Shown piece by piece: positions 32,950 through 45,697 of a DNA stretch of 64,000 nt; position 1 is the first letter of the stretch; each line of letters starts with the position of its first letter. The DNA is from Curvularia sp. ZM96 (lineage: Eukaryota > Ascomycota > Dothideomycetes > Pleosporales > Pleosporaceae), in assembly GCA_022457065.1 (NCBI GenBank), contig JAJGBQ010000007.1:2046001-2110000 (forward strand). Direction: 5' to 3'. The notes below the pieces were generated by a model that was given only the letters and a program-made list of their open reading frames with translations, was not told the DNA's origin and did no database searches. Position numbers and translations under genes: made by a program.

Positions 32950-34839
32950 TGCGCCTACATACTAAACACTTGCACAGGGCTGGCCTCGGACGGAATGCTA
33001 CGGGTCGATCCAGAAAGACAAGCACAAAACCTCCTCCATCACGACTTGGCGCAGATCCGCAGCCCCATGCCAAGTCCACCCAGGTAAAGAAACCCGCTTT
33101 GGATTTCCCCGTATTTCTCCCGCCATGCATTCGTGTATACGCATCCGCCCCGCATAGATTGGCCGTATCCATGCAGCCAGGCAAACCCGTCATCAAGTTA
33201 GCACAAGGCTGACCCGCCTGTCAGGTTTCAACCCAGGTGCCACCAACGCCTGTCAGAACGCAGTACCGGAGCGTTTCTTTGTCATCAACAGGGTCATCGC
33301 CTTTTCTCTTGTCCAACATTCCCTATTCCAACCAGACACCCGCTCCCTTCTTTGGCCTGGGCTCCGAACATCCCTTCGCCAACTACTGGACCAGTCGTGG
33401 CGGTCTGGCCGAGGTCGTTGGCGTCTTGCCAGCAAAAGAGCAGGCCGACATACTCGTCGACAAGTACTTTGATGCCGTTGATCCCGTCTACCCCATGGTC
33501 CATCGCAGAAACTTCTACGCCGACTATGAACGTTTCTGGTCCCTGCCGCTCGAGGAGAAGCACACAGCCGATCCCGTGCTCGTAGCCCTTCACTTTGTCG
33601 TCTATGCCATGGGCACCCAGTTTATCCACACGACTGACAACCGTGAGCGCGCCCAGATTGCAGAGTTTTACATCTCAGCAGCACAGCAGGCGCTGCGCAT
33701 ATCATCCTACCTTAGTCGTGCTTCGGTGAGAACATTGCAGGCCATGGTACTAATAGGCTATTTTTTGATGAACGACAATCATGCTTCAGATGCGTGGGCG
33801 TTTGGCGGCGTCCTTGTACGACAAGCATACGCCATGGGACTGCACCGTGACCCCGACACCATTGCCCCCCGTTGCTCCCGAAGCGACAAGCAACAACGCC
33901 GCAAGCTATGGCAAGCCATATTTTTCCAAGACACCTTCCTGACTGTTCTCCTCAAGCTCCCGCCCACCACCGTCTTCTCCGACATCCAGCCAGAGTCACT
34001 GAGTGACGACCTGGACGACTACATTCCAAATGCCTCGTCGAGTAATGGTGCTGCAGACGCCGTCATTAATCCCATGAGTATCAGCAACATTGCCTCGAAT
34101 CTGGACCTCTACCCTCCTTATGAGCTGTCAGATCGACGGTACATCCGCTCCATGTGGCACATGGCGAATCTCGTCTCCCGCACGGTTTGCATACCACGGT
34201 CGCTGTCAACACCCCTAACCACATCCGCCACCCAAAAGGCTGAGCTTGTGAGGGAATACTTTGCCTTACATGCCACCTTCCCAGTCGAGCTCACTGCTTC
34301 CGATGATGCCACGATACGAATCATGGCAGAACAAAATCCACGAGGTCTAAGGCAAAATCTCTTCTTCCGCAGCAATTTTTGGCATTGCGTCATGGCTATC
34401 CAAGCTGACGAGAATCCTGCCGAGGGTGTATCTTGTGATGTCAAAGGCGCGCTGGACGCAGCCCGAATGGCTCTGCAATCCTTCTTCCACTTTTGGGAAT
34501 ATCTCAGAATCGATGCAAGCGTGTGGTGGGTGTTCCAGCATCGTGCTTTTGAGGAAGCGGTACGTTTTTCTTTTACACTCATCATCATTTTACTTGGTTC
34601 CACAACTCTCGCTAACTATATGATGCTAGCTGCTCATGGCGCGTATTCTGGGTCAACAGATGGAGCCGCTCTCACCATCCCAATCTGGTATGCCCCCTTC
34701 CACTGACCCACTGCTTAAAGATGCGAAAGACGATGCACGGAAATGTCTGGAGATATTAGATTTGGTTGGTATTGCCCCTGAAATGCAAAAGACAAGGACC
34801 GAAGTGTTGAGAACGGCGTTTGCCGATATTCTGTGGTGA
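32385..34839 (+). CDS. Zn(II)2Cys6 transcription factor with Fungal_trans (PF04082) domain
   Basis: Five exons: 32385-32555, 32761-32858, 32978-33083, 33237-34559 and 34630-34839, encoding 635 aa. The zinc cluster spans intron 1: KPTLSCEECVERKTK | CDRTRPHCLACVKRQSIC, C-x2-C-x6-C-x6-C-x2-C-x6-C. An acidic Asp run (DVDGDDDD) precedes a basic arm (PPKKKQKRNK). The middle homology region begins about residue 225 (KEQADILVDKYFDAVDPVYP then MVHRRNF) and contains the signature AYAMGLHRDP. The last exon supplies LLMARILGQQMEPLSPSQS and the end EVLRTAFADILW. Intron 2 holds a (CTTT)14 microsatellite. A nuclear regulator of unknown target. Confidence 0.9.
32895..32950 (+). repeat. (CTTT)14 microsatellite in intron 2 of the Zn2Cys6 gene
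   Basis: Fourteen uninterrupted CTTT units fill positions 32895-32950, between the donor at 32859 and the acceptor ending at 32977. Length variation between strains is likely, and the pyrimidine tract lies about 27 nt upstream of the acceptor. Confidence 0.95.
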
Positions 34840-37002
34840 TATCTAGGAAGGTAACTTTTCTTTTTCCTCTACAAGGAGTTATCGCAAAGCAACAACATGC
34901 ATGTAACATTAGATCAGCGTGGGAATAGCGGCGTTTTTGTTTTGTTTTTTGAGATCTAATTAACAACCTTGCATGCACCCAACGTGGCAAGAACAATCAC
35001 GATCAAAGTGAAATTAGGAGTGTTGCTCCTTCGTCTCTTATTACCAGTCAAGGACTAGTATGCCGTTCACGCACCCACGTGAACGCGTACACTGTTTTTT
35101 TTTTCAGGGTCCGCTAAGAAATGGGGGCTCGGCGATCGAGGGGTATAGGAAACCCGTTCCTTCGGCTCTTGTAACGGGGGCTTGAGTCAAGATAATGCGA
35201 AGCAAGGCAAGGCAAGTCAAGGCGAGGTCAGGTCAAAAACTCCTATCGGGACATATACCGATCCTCGGCTATAGAGAGGCATGAAAAAACTGCTTTCGTA
35301 ATTGCAATTAAACAGTATCGGCGATTGTGCTGGTTTACAGTGTGGCTCCGCGGCTGCAAGCAAATTGGATGCAAGTGTATTGCTGTATTTTGGTCTTCTA
35401 TCTTGTACAAAGGAAAATCGTGAATTGTCTACACATCGAAGTCTTGGGATCTCTGCGTATAACTCCCAGAGTGCAAGGGCTGAAGTTGCTGGATGAAGAA
35501 GACCATGGCTGATTCTTCTCCAGTAAAGATGTAAGACATGCAAACGCTCCCATCTCCCGTGGATCCTTTTCTTCGAGCATCTGGTTTTTTTCTTTTTTTC
35601 CCTACCAACCCCTTGGCTCCTTCATGCAAGCCGCCGAATACCTTCTGAATCGCATGTATGTAATGCATTCCCCCCTCCCCTACTATACCCCTACTTCTAG
35701 AAGAATATGCAAAAGGAAAAAAAACGCCACTGTATGCATGGCATTTGCAAGAGCCCAGCTCCCAAGTCCCGATTTTCCCGGCCCCTTGCCTCGCCTCTCT
35801 CCAGATACTGGAGCCAAGTCGGATGAACTACGGCGAAGTCGAGAGCCCCCGAGTGTGGATACAGACACGGATGCGCCCGAGACGAGGGTAGACCGCGGAG
35901 TTTAGGAGGTGGGAATAAACTGCGGTGGACGGCGAGGGTGACCCACATGCCATTGCTCCGCGCAGGTGTTGTAAGCTAGGTGGAGTGAGGGGAATGAGTC
36001 GTAGTTATTTTGCAGGGGAACGAATCGTTAGCTGTAGGCGGGTGTTGTAGGGGAGAGTGCCAGACTCCCGACTCCGCGCAGCTGTGTAGGTGGGGTTTAG
36101 CAACGACTCGTTAGTGTTGTAGGGGAACTGGGAACTGGGAACGCCAGACCCTCGACCCCACTCCCCATACACCTATGACAGGCGAAATAGTCAGGGACTC
36201 ATGTGGCGTTTGTGCGGCTGAAGGCATCGCGATATGGCGACATTTAGGAAGCGAATGCGTGCGGCTCTTTCGGCCGCATCGTAGCGACATCTGTGATCGC
36301 GATGTGAATGGCGCACGTGCGTCCATTTGATGCAAGCCATACATACACCTACCAGAGGTGTCAAATGTCGTATATTATCTCGCTGAGTCAGGGGAAGCAG
36401 CCACGGAGGAAGTATACCGGACACCTTGGGTAAGCCGTTCGTTCGTCGTTGCTTCTTTCCACCGCCGCCTTCGCCTTCTTCAACACCTACGACCTAAAAA
36501 ACGACATCACCATGATCAGCGCAAAACGAAGCAGGATGATGCGTATCCCATGGCCCTGGTTTGAACACTGGCAAAAAGAAATAACATTCCGGTAACCGAA
36601 GGATCCAGCGTGTCGATCCAGTGTTAGCCGAGCGAGCCCGCTGGTGTAAATCTCTTGCCAAGACTGGCTCGGTGACGAAAAAGCTGGGGTTGTTGATGGC
36701 TGGTGGTGGCTGGTGGTGGCGATTGGTGGTGGCGAGCCGTGGAGTTGCGCAAGGATGACTGTAGGCGCTGAAGCGGCGAATAGAAAAAGAACAAAAGAAA
36801 AGCAAAATAAGGCGTACTACGTCGCCATCGCTTTCTCTCTGTTATGGCAACTCAGGCGAAGATGGATGGATGGATTGGAAATAACGGAAAACGTTTGATA
36901 AGAAAAGGCGTGACACTAGCGCTTTCTAGGGCGGTTTTGGAACAGGCAAAAATAGTCACAAAAGAAAAACATCATAATAGAGATTATTTAGGCCTCCCAC
37001 AA
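34840..37002. other. Convergent intergenic region
   Basis: About 2.2 kb between the 3' ends of the Zn2Cys6 gene and the second receptor gene. Holds short simple repeats: AAGGC/AAGTC-type repeats near 35203-35235 and a GGTGGTGGC-rich tract near 36698-36733. No gene recognised. Confidence 0.45.
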
Positions 37003-38440
37003 CTAAAATCGATCTTGTACATGGTGTTTTTGTGCTTTGCCAGCCTCTTTGCTGTCGATGGTAGATTGGCTAGTACTACTAGGACTACCTCGTCGTGGTT
37101 GCTTCTGTCCGTGCTTTCGGGCTTTGTCGCTCGATGCGCGTGCGGCCTGCTCGTCAAGGACGGTGGATGTAATGTAGCCTGGGAGGCCTTGTTGCTGTTG
37201 CCATGCTTCCGATGGCATGCTGGAGTCAAGGAACCGCTCTTCGTCGGATTGGCTGCTTTCTCGCCGGGCCCGCGAGGTGGTAATAGTGATGGACTTTTGG
37301 ATCGAAGGCTTGAGCGTGCTGAGCTGCTGGCCCGATTGTTGTTGGCCGGATTTGAGCGATGGCTTGCTCCAGGGCATGGCGGAGGCGGAGCGAGTAATCT
37401 CGAAGGCTTGTTTCAATAGAGGTCGCAGAGTGGCAATGGATCCAGCGGTTATGCCGAGGCCCACCTCCACAGTACTCCAGATGGCAAAGTCGGTCGTCCG
37501 GTAGAGGAAGTCGCCCTTGTATCCCTTGATTGTTGATGTGTACGGTAGGCGAATGATAGTTGCTGTAGAGCCGCTGTTGACCAGTGTTAGAGTACTGTTA
37601 TCCAGGAAAGAAATCTGCTACTTACATTGCTGCGAGGGCGATAACGGAGGCCACGACGATCTTCATGCGCTTCTTCATGTTCAGACCCTGAACAATGAGA
37701 ACAGGGAGGGTGGCAAAGACCCAGTCGGCGAAGGCGTTCAGTCCAGAGACGACGAAAGTGAAGTTCATAACGAGTGTTGGTGACAAACACTTGCCGGGGG
37801 TTTCTGGGTTAAGGTCCCACCAGTACGAGATGGGCTTGCATTGGAAGATGACGACGGAGGTGTATGCGATTCCTACGATTCCGGAAACGACCATGATGAG
37901 GCGGATGATCCAGATGTGGATGGGGACGATGGTGATGCGTAACAAGAAGAAGCCGACGGAGATTTTGAGCATACACGTAGAAAGTGTGTAGAATATCTCG
38001 CAAAAGTACCAGAAGTGAAGGGCCGTCTCAGCGGCCTCGTCGGTAAGGTTCACGCGACGCACGCCAGAACCGTGGACGGCACCGCCAATCTGGGATACCA
38101 AGTAGCCAGTGAAGAAGAGTAGCGTAACGACCATGGTATAGTCGTCAATACCAAATCCCTTGACCATGCAAAGGCTACATTACACCGTTAGTAAGATGTT
38201 TCTGAGATACAGCAACACAAAGGAGGAGCCTTACCGCACATAGCCACGCAGACCAACAGTGAGGTATGACAAGATGAAGAACGTGATGGCAATTGCCAGA
38301 ATCTGCCCACTTCGATCCTGCATGACCAAAGAAAGTATGAGGTATGGAGTTGGAATTAGCTAGTAGGAAGGAATGGTATATGCAAAAAAAGGAACTGGCC
38401 GACTAGAAACCTCGACAAATCGAGCAAGACGTGGTGGCAT
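37003..38440 (-). CDS. Pth11-like integral membrane protein (fungal rhodopsin-fold receptor domain)
   Basis: Four exons: 38440-38411, 38317-38235, 38174-37626 and 37573-37003, giving 410 aa. The first exon encodes only MPPRLARFVE; the second carries helix 1 (ILAIAITFFILSYLTVGLR). Family features include DDYTMVVTLLFF, an HFWYFCEIFYTLSTCMLKIS helix, the CKPISYWWDL loop with CLSP, FVVSGLNAFADWVFATLPVL and the GLNMKKRMK loop, then an IRLPYTSTIKGYKGDFLYRT segment and a helix with EVGLGITAGS. The 130-residue C-terminal tail is Ser/Gln/Lys-rich. It is the same class as the gene at 14344-15564, but the two share no obvious extended identity and are not a tandem pair. Probably a plasma-membrane sensor. 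Confidence 0.9.
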
Positions 38441-41400
38441 GTTGTATATGGTGGATATCTTCTCCTCTCCCCCGGCGATCTTGCCTCACTAAAGGTCACT
38501 TGGACCCTGTGCGTTTTCTTAGCCATGATTGCGCTAGAATCTTGTAAGCAACAAGCCCGATACTCTTCTCGGAACCCTTGCAGCGGTATTTGAGACAGAC
38601 TGAGAACGGAACTAGGATCTTCGTGGGGCAACTCAAGGCCTCCCCCCAGCCTGGAAGATCGGCAACGTGCTGAGTGGAGCATCGAGGCTGATTGGGACAC
38701 CGCTCCAAGTCGTTGTGCTTTTAGAGGCTCCACTGCCTCTGAAAAAGTGCGATACCAAGTAGCGGCAAGCCTGTGCGCTATGGTCTGGGAGCGGTAGTTG
38801 GCCCAACGCCTGACTTGGAAAAGTCGTCTTTGGAAGGCGAGCGGGTCCTGAGCAATCTTAGGGCTCGGCACGGCTTCATGTACACGGCAAAGTATGCCAT
38901 GGTTGCAAACAGCCTGCTTCTGAAGAAGAACAGGGATTCAGTTTAGTCCTGATGCTTGCCACATGAGTGAAAGGGGCAGGCGATCACGGCAGACGTAATG
39001 ACTCCTTTCTAGAAGCAGTCAACACCGGAGATGTCATCAAATTCCGTGTCTGCGCTTCATGAGCCATTTCGCGGTCTGTATCCACGTCCATGCTCGATTT
39101 GCTGTTCAAATGCGCAGAGTCTCCCGTGCCGCGCATCTTTGCACCTCGTTACAATGTCCGAATGCACGAGCTTGGTGTTTAACACTGCCCAAATAGTGCT
39201 ACTCTAGGAGAAAAGAAAAACATTTGCTCCCCGCACCGTTCCGAGAGGGGCGGGGACGCCGCGCAACCTTCGTTGACGTCCCGTTGGTTAATCCTGCAGC
39301 TGGTTTGAACGCGCACGTTGGGGTTGCTGCTGTTGGCTCAACGCATGCCTGACTATGGCACCAAGTGGGCATTGAGGGGGCAACTGTCGAGCGTTCCTTA
39401 CGTCGTCCGTACGGGGACCACGGTATCCATGTTCCCCTCGCCGACTAGCCCGTTGTCATTGAGCTTGGCCCCGCTGGACGACGGCACAGGAATTGGCAAA
39501 GGTGCCCTGGAAAGCACAAGCAGTTCTTTCTTGAGGCAACGGGAGATTCATCCAGGCTTTTCCTTGTGATACACGTGCCGCTAGGTCTGCACTTGTAGTC
39601 TGCTTATGTGCGCGGGTAAACTCGACCAAGTTTTTCCCCTCTCACTTTGCCTGCCTCGTCCCCGGATCACGACGTATGGCGCAATCCTATTCGTATCTGA
39701 AGTCGATCCTATACAATAGTTCCTGCGTTATGAACATACGGCGAGCTGTTCAGGGGGACGCATCTGCCAAACTTGACCTGAACTGTCATGCGAACAGGAA
39801 CCCGACTACCGACTCGGCTCTACTACGGCAGAACTCCATCCATCAAGGTTTCACCATGTCCATCAGGTCCACATGTCCCGATTCCTCAAAGCGGAGACAT
39901 GTCCAAAAGTGCATCCAGAGTCGGACGCTAGGACAATATTACGCGAAGTTATCGTGTGCCGCTTCCCGTGTCTGTTTCACGGCAGCTGGCGGGAATAAAT
40001 CAACCACCCGGCATCAAATTTGACACAATCAGAACAGCAATGCTCTGCCCAAACTTCGCCACAATATGGGTGCAGCGATTGGGGATCCACCTATGCAAAC
40101 TCTGGCCAAGGGGTCAACACACTGGCTGTCAGGACGCACCGTCCGTCGCAGCAACGTCGACGACAATCTTGTACGCAGCTTGCCGGGACTCGCCTATCTG
40201 AAGCCCAGTCCTTTCCCGACTCTCATTGTGTCGCCTTGGGGAGCATGGACTACCCTCGATAGTCTGGACCTCTGTCGCAACTGAGAGGCTCTTGAGTCTC
40301 CTTACAGCGTACTCTAGTCGTGTGCGATGGTTTGCAGTCGTGCGTTCTAGGCGCATACACTGGTCGCATTCTGACTTCACTGCATGATAGAGTGCATCAG
40401 CAGACCCTTCCTTAGCCGACCTTGACGGCTGCAAGCTGAGCGCCACTATAGAACGTATGCTATAGCTTCCCGTAAGCTTTTCCACCATGTCGATATGTAG
40501 CGATCCTTTGTCGTGAATTAGTCTCTCTTCATCTCTGCGTAGAAAAACAAACTGATCTCACCTCAAAACAGCAGAAAAGCACGTGTGGGAGAGGCAGGCT
40601 CAAATTCCGCATACTCGTAATGGCCAGTCGGAGAATTTCACCGCATTGGTCGCCTGAAAACGGTGACGTTGCAGGAAGAAGGCTTGGATTGTTTGGTGAG
40701 GGTGCTGGACAGTCGGACTTTTGCCTTGGTTTGTATGTCATCGGCCGTTTGTGAAGCAGGCCGTGTTGGGCGCCAGACAGAAGGGGATACATGCAACCGC
40801 TGCCTCTGACGCTAACCGGTTCGGGAACCTGCGACCAGTGACATGTCAACGGCGCCGTTAACCTTTCTACTATGTCTCAGGAGAATATCTTAGTGGCCTG
40901 TCAAGCGAGCAATACTACTTCCGCATAGCCATAGGGCTTCACTGGCGCCCTTCTCCATCATGCATGATCGCTGCACCGAGCAAACGTGTCCTAGGTTAGC
41001 ATCTAGGGAGGATTGTCAGAGTACTCAAAGCAAGGAAATAGCGCGTGAAAGACAAAGGGTATGATCTGACTTTATGGAATTGAGTAGAGACGCTCCGTTT
41101 ATGAACCTCGAGCCATTTGTTGGCAGGTATCAAGTGATAGCCAAGACTCCATACTAATCAAGTCGCCTTGGCTCTTTGCGGTCAAGGAACCTTGACGGCG
41201 GCGGCCGCCTTTATGCTACAAGAATATAGCAAAATGCATCCCTATATCTGGCGGATGGTCCAATCAATACTCCTGCTGCTGTACTCTGCCCATAAGCAGC
41301 GCCTGAGCGAGTGTTTATCTCAAACAAAGTGCAGACTAGCCCCTGGTGATTGTCCCGGTTCGGCCACGCTAACGCAATCAAAGTTCATCTAACCAAACGA

Positions 41401-41713
41401 CCCAAAAGATATGCAGACACTTTCCATACATGTTCATCTCTGACCGCTTTCAACGTCGAACCTTCTATAGCAGTCTGAAACAGCGCACGCTCTTGAGAAA
41501 CGTCTTGCACCAATGAAAAAAGGCGACTGTTACACCGACGGCATTCACGAATACGGCCCAACAGCAACAGCTTGAATTGCCATGTAGGCTGGACAGGAGA
41601 CTTCGGCGTACATCTTCGGCCTCGGCCGTACTCGAAAACAGTGGTATAAGAAGAGATGATTCTTCGTTCTAAACAATTTGCCAATTGCAGTCCCTACGAC
41701 ACTTCTGAGACAC
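38441..41713. other. Long intergenic region without recognised genes
   Basis: About 3.3 kb between the receptor gene (5' end) and the GH7 gene (5' end). It must contain both promoters. Several 60-120 codon frames exist on both strands, none with domain, splice support or typical residue use. Confidence 0.4.
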
Positions 41714-43018
41714 ATGTCCCTTTCTTCGCTCGTTACAGCAACCCTCTTGGGTTTGGCCTCTGCCCAGATACTGGGCACTACACCGGAAGAGCACCCCAAG
41801 CTCACCACCTGGAAGTGCACCAAGGCTGGCGGCTGCAAAGCACTGGACACTGCGATTGTTGTCGATTCGTTAAGACATCGGATCCATCCAAAAGATAATT
41901 CGAGCGCCATCTGTGGTGATGAATACACAGACCTCGACAAGACGCTTTGCCCTGACAAGAAGACATGCGCCGAAACGTGCGTCATCGAAGGTATTTCAAA
42001 CTACACCTCGCAAGCAATCTACACCAACGAGGACAGCCTCCGCCTGGACATGTTCAACCCAAGCGGCGTCTATTCTTCCCCTAGGGTGTACTTGCTAGCC
42101 GAGGGGGGGAAAGAGTATGAGATGCTGCAATTGACTGGCAATGAGCTGTCGTTCGATGTCGACGTAACGCAGCTGCCATGTGGTATGAACAGCGCCCTGT
42201 ATCTCAGCGAGATGAAGGCCGACGGCGGAATGTCGGAGTACAACACTGCTGGTGCTGCTCTTGGTACGGGCTACTGCGATGCCCAGTGCTTCAACAAGGC
42301 GTTCTTCAATGGCGAGGTAAGTAACACTGACATGTTCCTGTTGAGAGTTAGCTGACTGACTGGCTCTGCACAGGCCAATGTTGACGGCGAAGGTGCTTGT
42401 TGCAACGAGATGGACATTTGGGAGGCTAACAGCCGTGCTAACCAAATTGCACCCCACACCTGCGCTAAATCAGGACCTTTTACTTGCACGGGGGATGCCT
42501 GCGGCAAGTCTGGCGACTGTGACAAGTCCGGCTGTGGTGACAACCCTTACAAGCACCGCAACTCCAAGGATTTCTACGGTCCTGGCATGAAGGTCGACAC
42601 CACCAAACCTTTCACCGTTGTCACCCAGTTCCCAGCGAAGGACGGTGTTCTCCAGGCTATTGTCCGGAAGTACGTCCAGAACGGCGTTGTCGTTGAGAAT
42701 GCGATGCAAAACGTGACTATGGACCAAGCATACTGCGATGCTCTAGGTGCCGCCCAGATGTACAACAAGCTCGGTGGTCACAAGGCTATGGGCGATGCCC
42801 TATCGCGTGGCATGGTGCTCGCAATGAGTGTGTGGTGGGACAAGGACACTGGCATGAAATGGCTCGACGTTGACCCAAGCGGCCCATGCAATGCTACCGA
42901 GGGCTTCCCCGATGTCATCCAGTCGAGGGTGAAAAACCCTACTGTCACCTTCAGCAAGATCAAGTGGGGTGAGATCGGGTCGACGTTTGAGGGATCGAAC
43001 TCGACTTTGGCGTTTTAG
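41714..43018 (+). CDS. Secreted GH7 endoglucanase
   Basis: Two exons, 41714-42316 and 42374-43018, separated by a 57-nt intron (GTAAGT...CACAG), encoding 415 aa. A signal peptide (MSLSSLVTATLLGLASA) precedes QILGTTPEEHPKL. The GH7 catalytic signature is EMDIWEAN (nucleophile and acid/base Glu) in the second exon, preceded by the Cys-rich GACCNEMD. Many paired cysteines (CGDEYTDLDKTLCPDKKTC) match the family. Length of about 400 aa, with no linker and no CBM1, points to the endoglucanase branch (Cel7B-like) rather than cellobiohydrolase. It cleaves beta-1,4-glucan with retention of configuration. The ATG at 41714 was chosen because the signal peptide begins there. Confidence 0.93.
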
Positions 43019-43855
43019 GCGGGAGCATAATAATGCGTCTGCTTGCTGTCTAGAAGAGAATCGTTGTAAAGAGGAATGAATCAATGTTTCATGTTAATTG
43101 TCCATGGCTGTGTGATGTGGTTGTAACGCTGTTCAAGTTTGTTAGCATCGAAATTTTGCTGGCTGCCGAAGTTTTGGGAGTCGAAAAACACGACTCAGAA
43201 TACCTACAGAACACCATTAAACGACATAAACTTTGCAGCTTCAACTTGCTGAGTAGCGAAGCGATGTCGCAATCTGGATGCGAGCTATACGTGGCTGACA
43301 AAGCTGTCAGACGATGGGCGTAACCCGCTTATCCAAAGTGGAAACCACTAACCCCTATCCAGACCACCGGTGACGGCTTTGAGTCAAAAGACGTGCTGCG
43401 CCCTTGCCAACGTCTCCGCACTGCCTGATGCCTATCCGCTTGCAGCAGCCCCAAGCGATGCGCCCTTTGGATGTACATCTGTAGAACCGCCACTTGATGA
43501 CTCAATGGTGTTGAGTGTGCGTGCCTAAGCCCACTATTGGGGCTTTCCAGGTGCACAAACTGGGGTTGGTGTGTCACGATTGCAGTCGCCAAGAGTGCGT
43601 TGAGTATGGAAAATTGGATTCGAGAAACGGTGAATTGCTAAGCCGATGGGGGTTTGTCGGTGTTGTTGCGTCGAGGGAAGGGTATAAGAAAGGGTAGCGG
43701 TGCCAGGCGTTGGATATCAAATCAAGCAGGAAACCATTCACCATCATCATCTCAAGTCTTCTTCACAAACTCTCAACTCTCATCGAAACATCTACTTGAA
43801 CAAAACAGTCACCATTCAAACCCGCGTTCTCCGCAATCTACACAAATCTCCCAAC
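43019..43855. other. Intergenic region, no gene recognised
   Basis: About 840 bp. Contains the 3' end of the GH7 transcript and the leader of the next small gene. Nothing else seen. Confidence 0.35.
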
Positions 43856-44083
43856 ATGTCATCGTATACACCATCCACCACCAGTACATCACTAGAAAAG
43901 GACACCATGTCGACACGATCAGTCTCCACCATGGCATCTACCAAATCTCTTCTTCGGTCAATGCTTCCATCTAAACGATCAAAGCCAGCTGCCGAGAGCA
44001 AAAGCACCAAGACACCGGCTGAGAAGGCGGAGGAGAAACTGCTCAAGGCGGAGGCGCGTCACGCCTGGGCGTTGCATCGGTAG
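43856..44083 (+). CDS. Small Ser/Thr/Lys-rich protein, function unknown
   Basis: A 75-codon intronless frame starting at a good-context ATG (CCAACATG). The N-terminal half is Ser/Thr-rich (MSSYTPSTTSTSLEKDTMST), followed by a short Leu/Met patch (SLLRSMLPSKRSK) and a Lys/Ala/Glu helix (KAEEKLLKAEARHAWALHR). I recognise no domain. Residue bias and the long A/C-rich leader with CAAACTCTCAACTC-like sequence fit a small highly expressed fungal gene. Could be spurious. Confidence 0.5.
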   Translation: MSSYTPSTTSTSLEKDTMSTRSVSTMASTKSLLRSMLPSKRSKPAAESKSTKTPAEKAEEKLLKAEARHAWALHR

Positions 44084-44667
44084 AGCAAGTGCAGTCTGAC
44101 AGGGGGTTGCGACCGGGAATCTCTTCTTTTAATACGCATGAGAACGAGGCTTTGCATCATCAAGGACAGGAGTTATCATTGCTAGGATATGGGACAGAAA
44201 GCGGGTTGACCGCCCTGCTTTCTAGGCGTTACGGTTGACACTATGATGTGTTTGGGAACTCCATAGGTTTCCAGTCTTCGTGTACAGACTCGGTTCAATT
44301 AAATTTACCCTTTTTCTAATCTACTGATGTCCAGTGCTGTTGTGTGTGTCGCGAGGATGGTGATGCTGGTAGCGAAAGTAAGTGTGCCGTGGTTTGACAT
44401 GTAAAGGGATAGCCAAGTAAAAGAAAGGTGGGAGACAATTCTGAGAGACTCGGAGACGGAGAGCCAGCTGCTGAAACTCGTGAACTCTCTTACTTGAGTC
44501 GGACTTAAACTGAAGACGAGGCAGCCCTCGTACTTACCAACCCACTGATACTGACTCAACCCTTTCGACAACTGTTCATTTATCACTATCCCAAGACATC
44601 ACCTGAGTTACAGTCCACAGCCCTTCTCAGCCAATCTATCACCAACGTACCCACCACCGTCATTACC
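44084..44667. other. Intergenic region, no gene recognised
   Basis: About 580 bp between two plus-strand genes; presumably terminator and promoter. No motif recognised. Confidence 0.35.
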
Positions 44668-45294
44668 ATGGACGGACTCACGCGCGCCCGCGCCCTCAAG
44701 CGTCAAATTGAAGACAACATCTCCGTCCTCGTGCCCCCAGCCAAGTCGACTTGGACTCACCCCGACCCCAACCAACCCGCCGAGACGTCCACCATCCTCT
44801 CGCTCCGTCAAGACCAAAACCTCCAATGGAGCGAAATCACCCACATACTCAACCAAAAGCGCCTGGAAGCCGGCGAACCAGCCAGCCTCACCTCAGCCAC
44901 CGTCTACAGCCGCTTTGTCCAACACACAACGCGCCTGCCGCAGCCCGTGCGAGAAGTCGGCTTCGACGCCAGAGACCACGTGCACCTACGTCATCCGAAC
45001 CAGTTTGTTGAGGGCGGGAGTGGGGGCGGAGAAGTCAGTGTCAGTGTCAGCCAAGCGGGTAGAAAGCGCATCAAAGACTACGAGAATGCGAGGGAGCTAA
45101 AAGCCAATATGCGGCAGCTAGTCGGAGCAGAAGCACAGATGGAGCTAGAGAGTGTAGAGAAGACGGAGAAGTTGGTCGAGGCGGTGGCGAAGGTGGAACG
45201 GAATTTCTGGAGACTGGTGGCGGACGAGATGGAGAGGGTGACGACGAGGCTGTATGAGCCGGAAGCGCTGGCGAGGAGGTATCATGGTATCTGA
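44668..45294 (+). CDS. Hypothetical protein with Myb/SANT-like N-terminal segment
   Basis: Intronless, 208 aa. Residues 45-85 (STILSLRQDQNLQWSEITHI continuing to LNQKRLEAG and TSATVYSRFVQ) resemble a degenerate Myb/SANT helix-turn-helix, with Trp54 and a spacing like an L-x-W-x-E-I core. A Gly/Val/Ser linker follows, then a long charged coiled-coil-like helix (about 135-190, ELKANMRQLVGAEAQMELES). I do not know the family. DNA or chromatin binding is only a suggestion. The start ATG has a CATTACCATGG context. Confidence 0.65.
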   Translation: MDGLTRARALKRQIEDNISVLVPPAKSTWTHPDPNQPAETSTILSLRQDQNLQWSEITHILNQKRLEAGEPASLTSATVYSRFVQHTTRLPQPVREVGFDARDHVHLRHPNQFVEGGSGGGEVSVSVSQAGRKRIKDYENARELKANMRQLVGAEAQMELESVEKTEKLVEAVAKVERNFWRLVADEMERVTTRLYEPEALARRYHGI

Positions 45295-45697
45295 GATGGG
45301 CAGCTGTGTTTTGTTTGTTTGGTTGGTTGCTTGAGGTGGATGAGAAATCACGTGGGGTCATGAGTCTGCAGGGCGGCTGCCGTTGAAGGGGAAAATACTT
45401 TGTCCAGTCCGGCCCGTTCTGTGGTCGTCTCAGGTGCCATGGGGCCGGGAATGCACGCACGTGCTAGCCCATGTTACGTACTGACTAACGACGGTTAACG
45501 AGAACGGCCTCCCGCCCGCCACGGAAAAACCATCGCCCATGCCTCTCGACGTCCATGCTTCTGCTCTCGCTGGCCTTGAGACGGAAGCGCGCTATGGTTG
45601 CCGCGGTAAAGAGTCGACCGCTTTGTGACGACGGACGCTAGAAGAGGACGAACGAGGACCAGCTCCCGCTCCAGCTACTGCACCAGCAGCATCGAGA
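45295..45697. other. Intergenic region
   Basis: About 400 bp between the Myb-like gene and the SulP transporter. Holds the transporter promoter/leader. No gene seen. Confidence 0.35.

Noticed and set aside
39676..40284. Series of plus-strand frames of 70-115 codons
   Set aside because: Overlapping frames with no domain; residue use is not coding-like.
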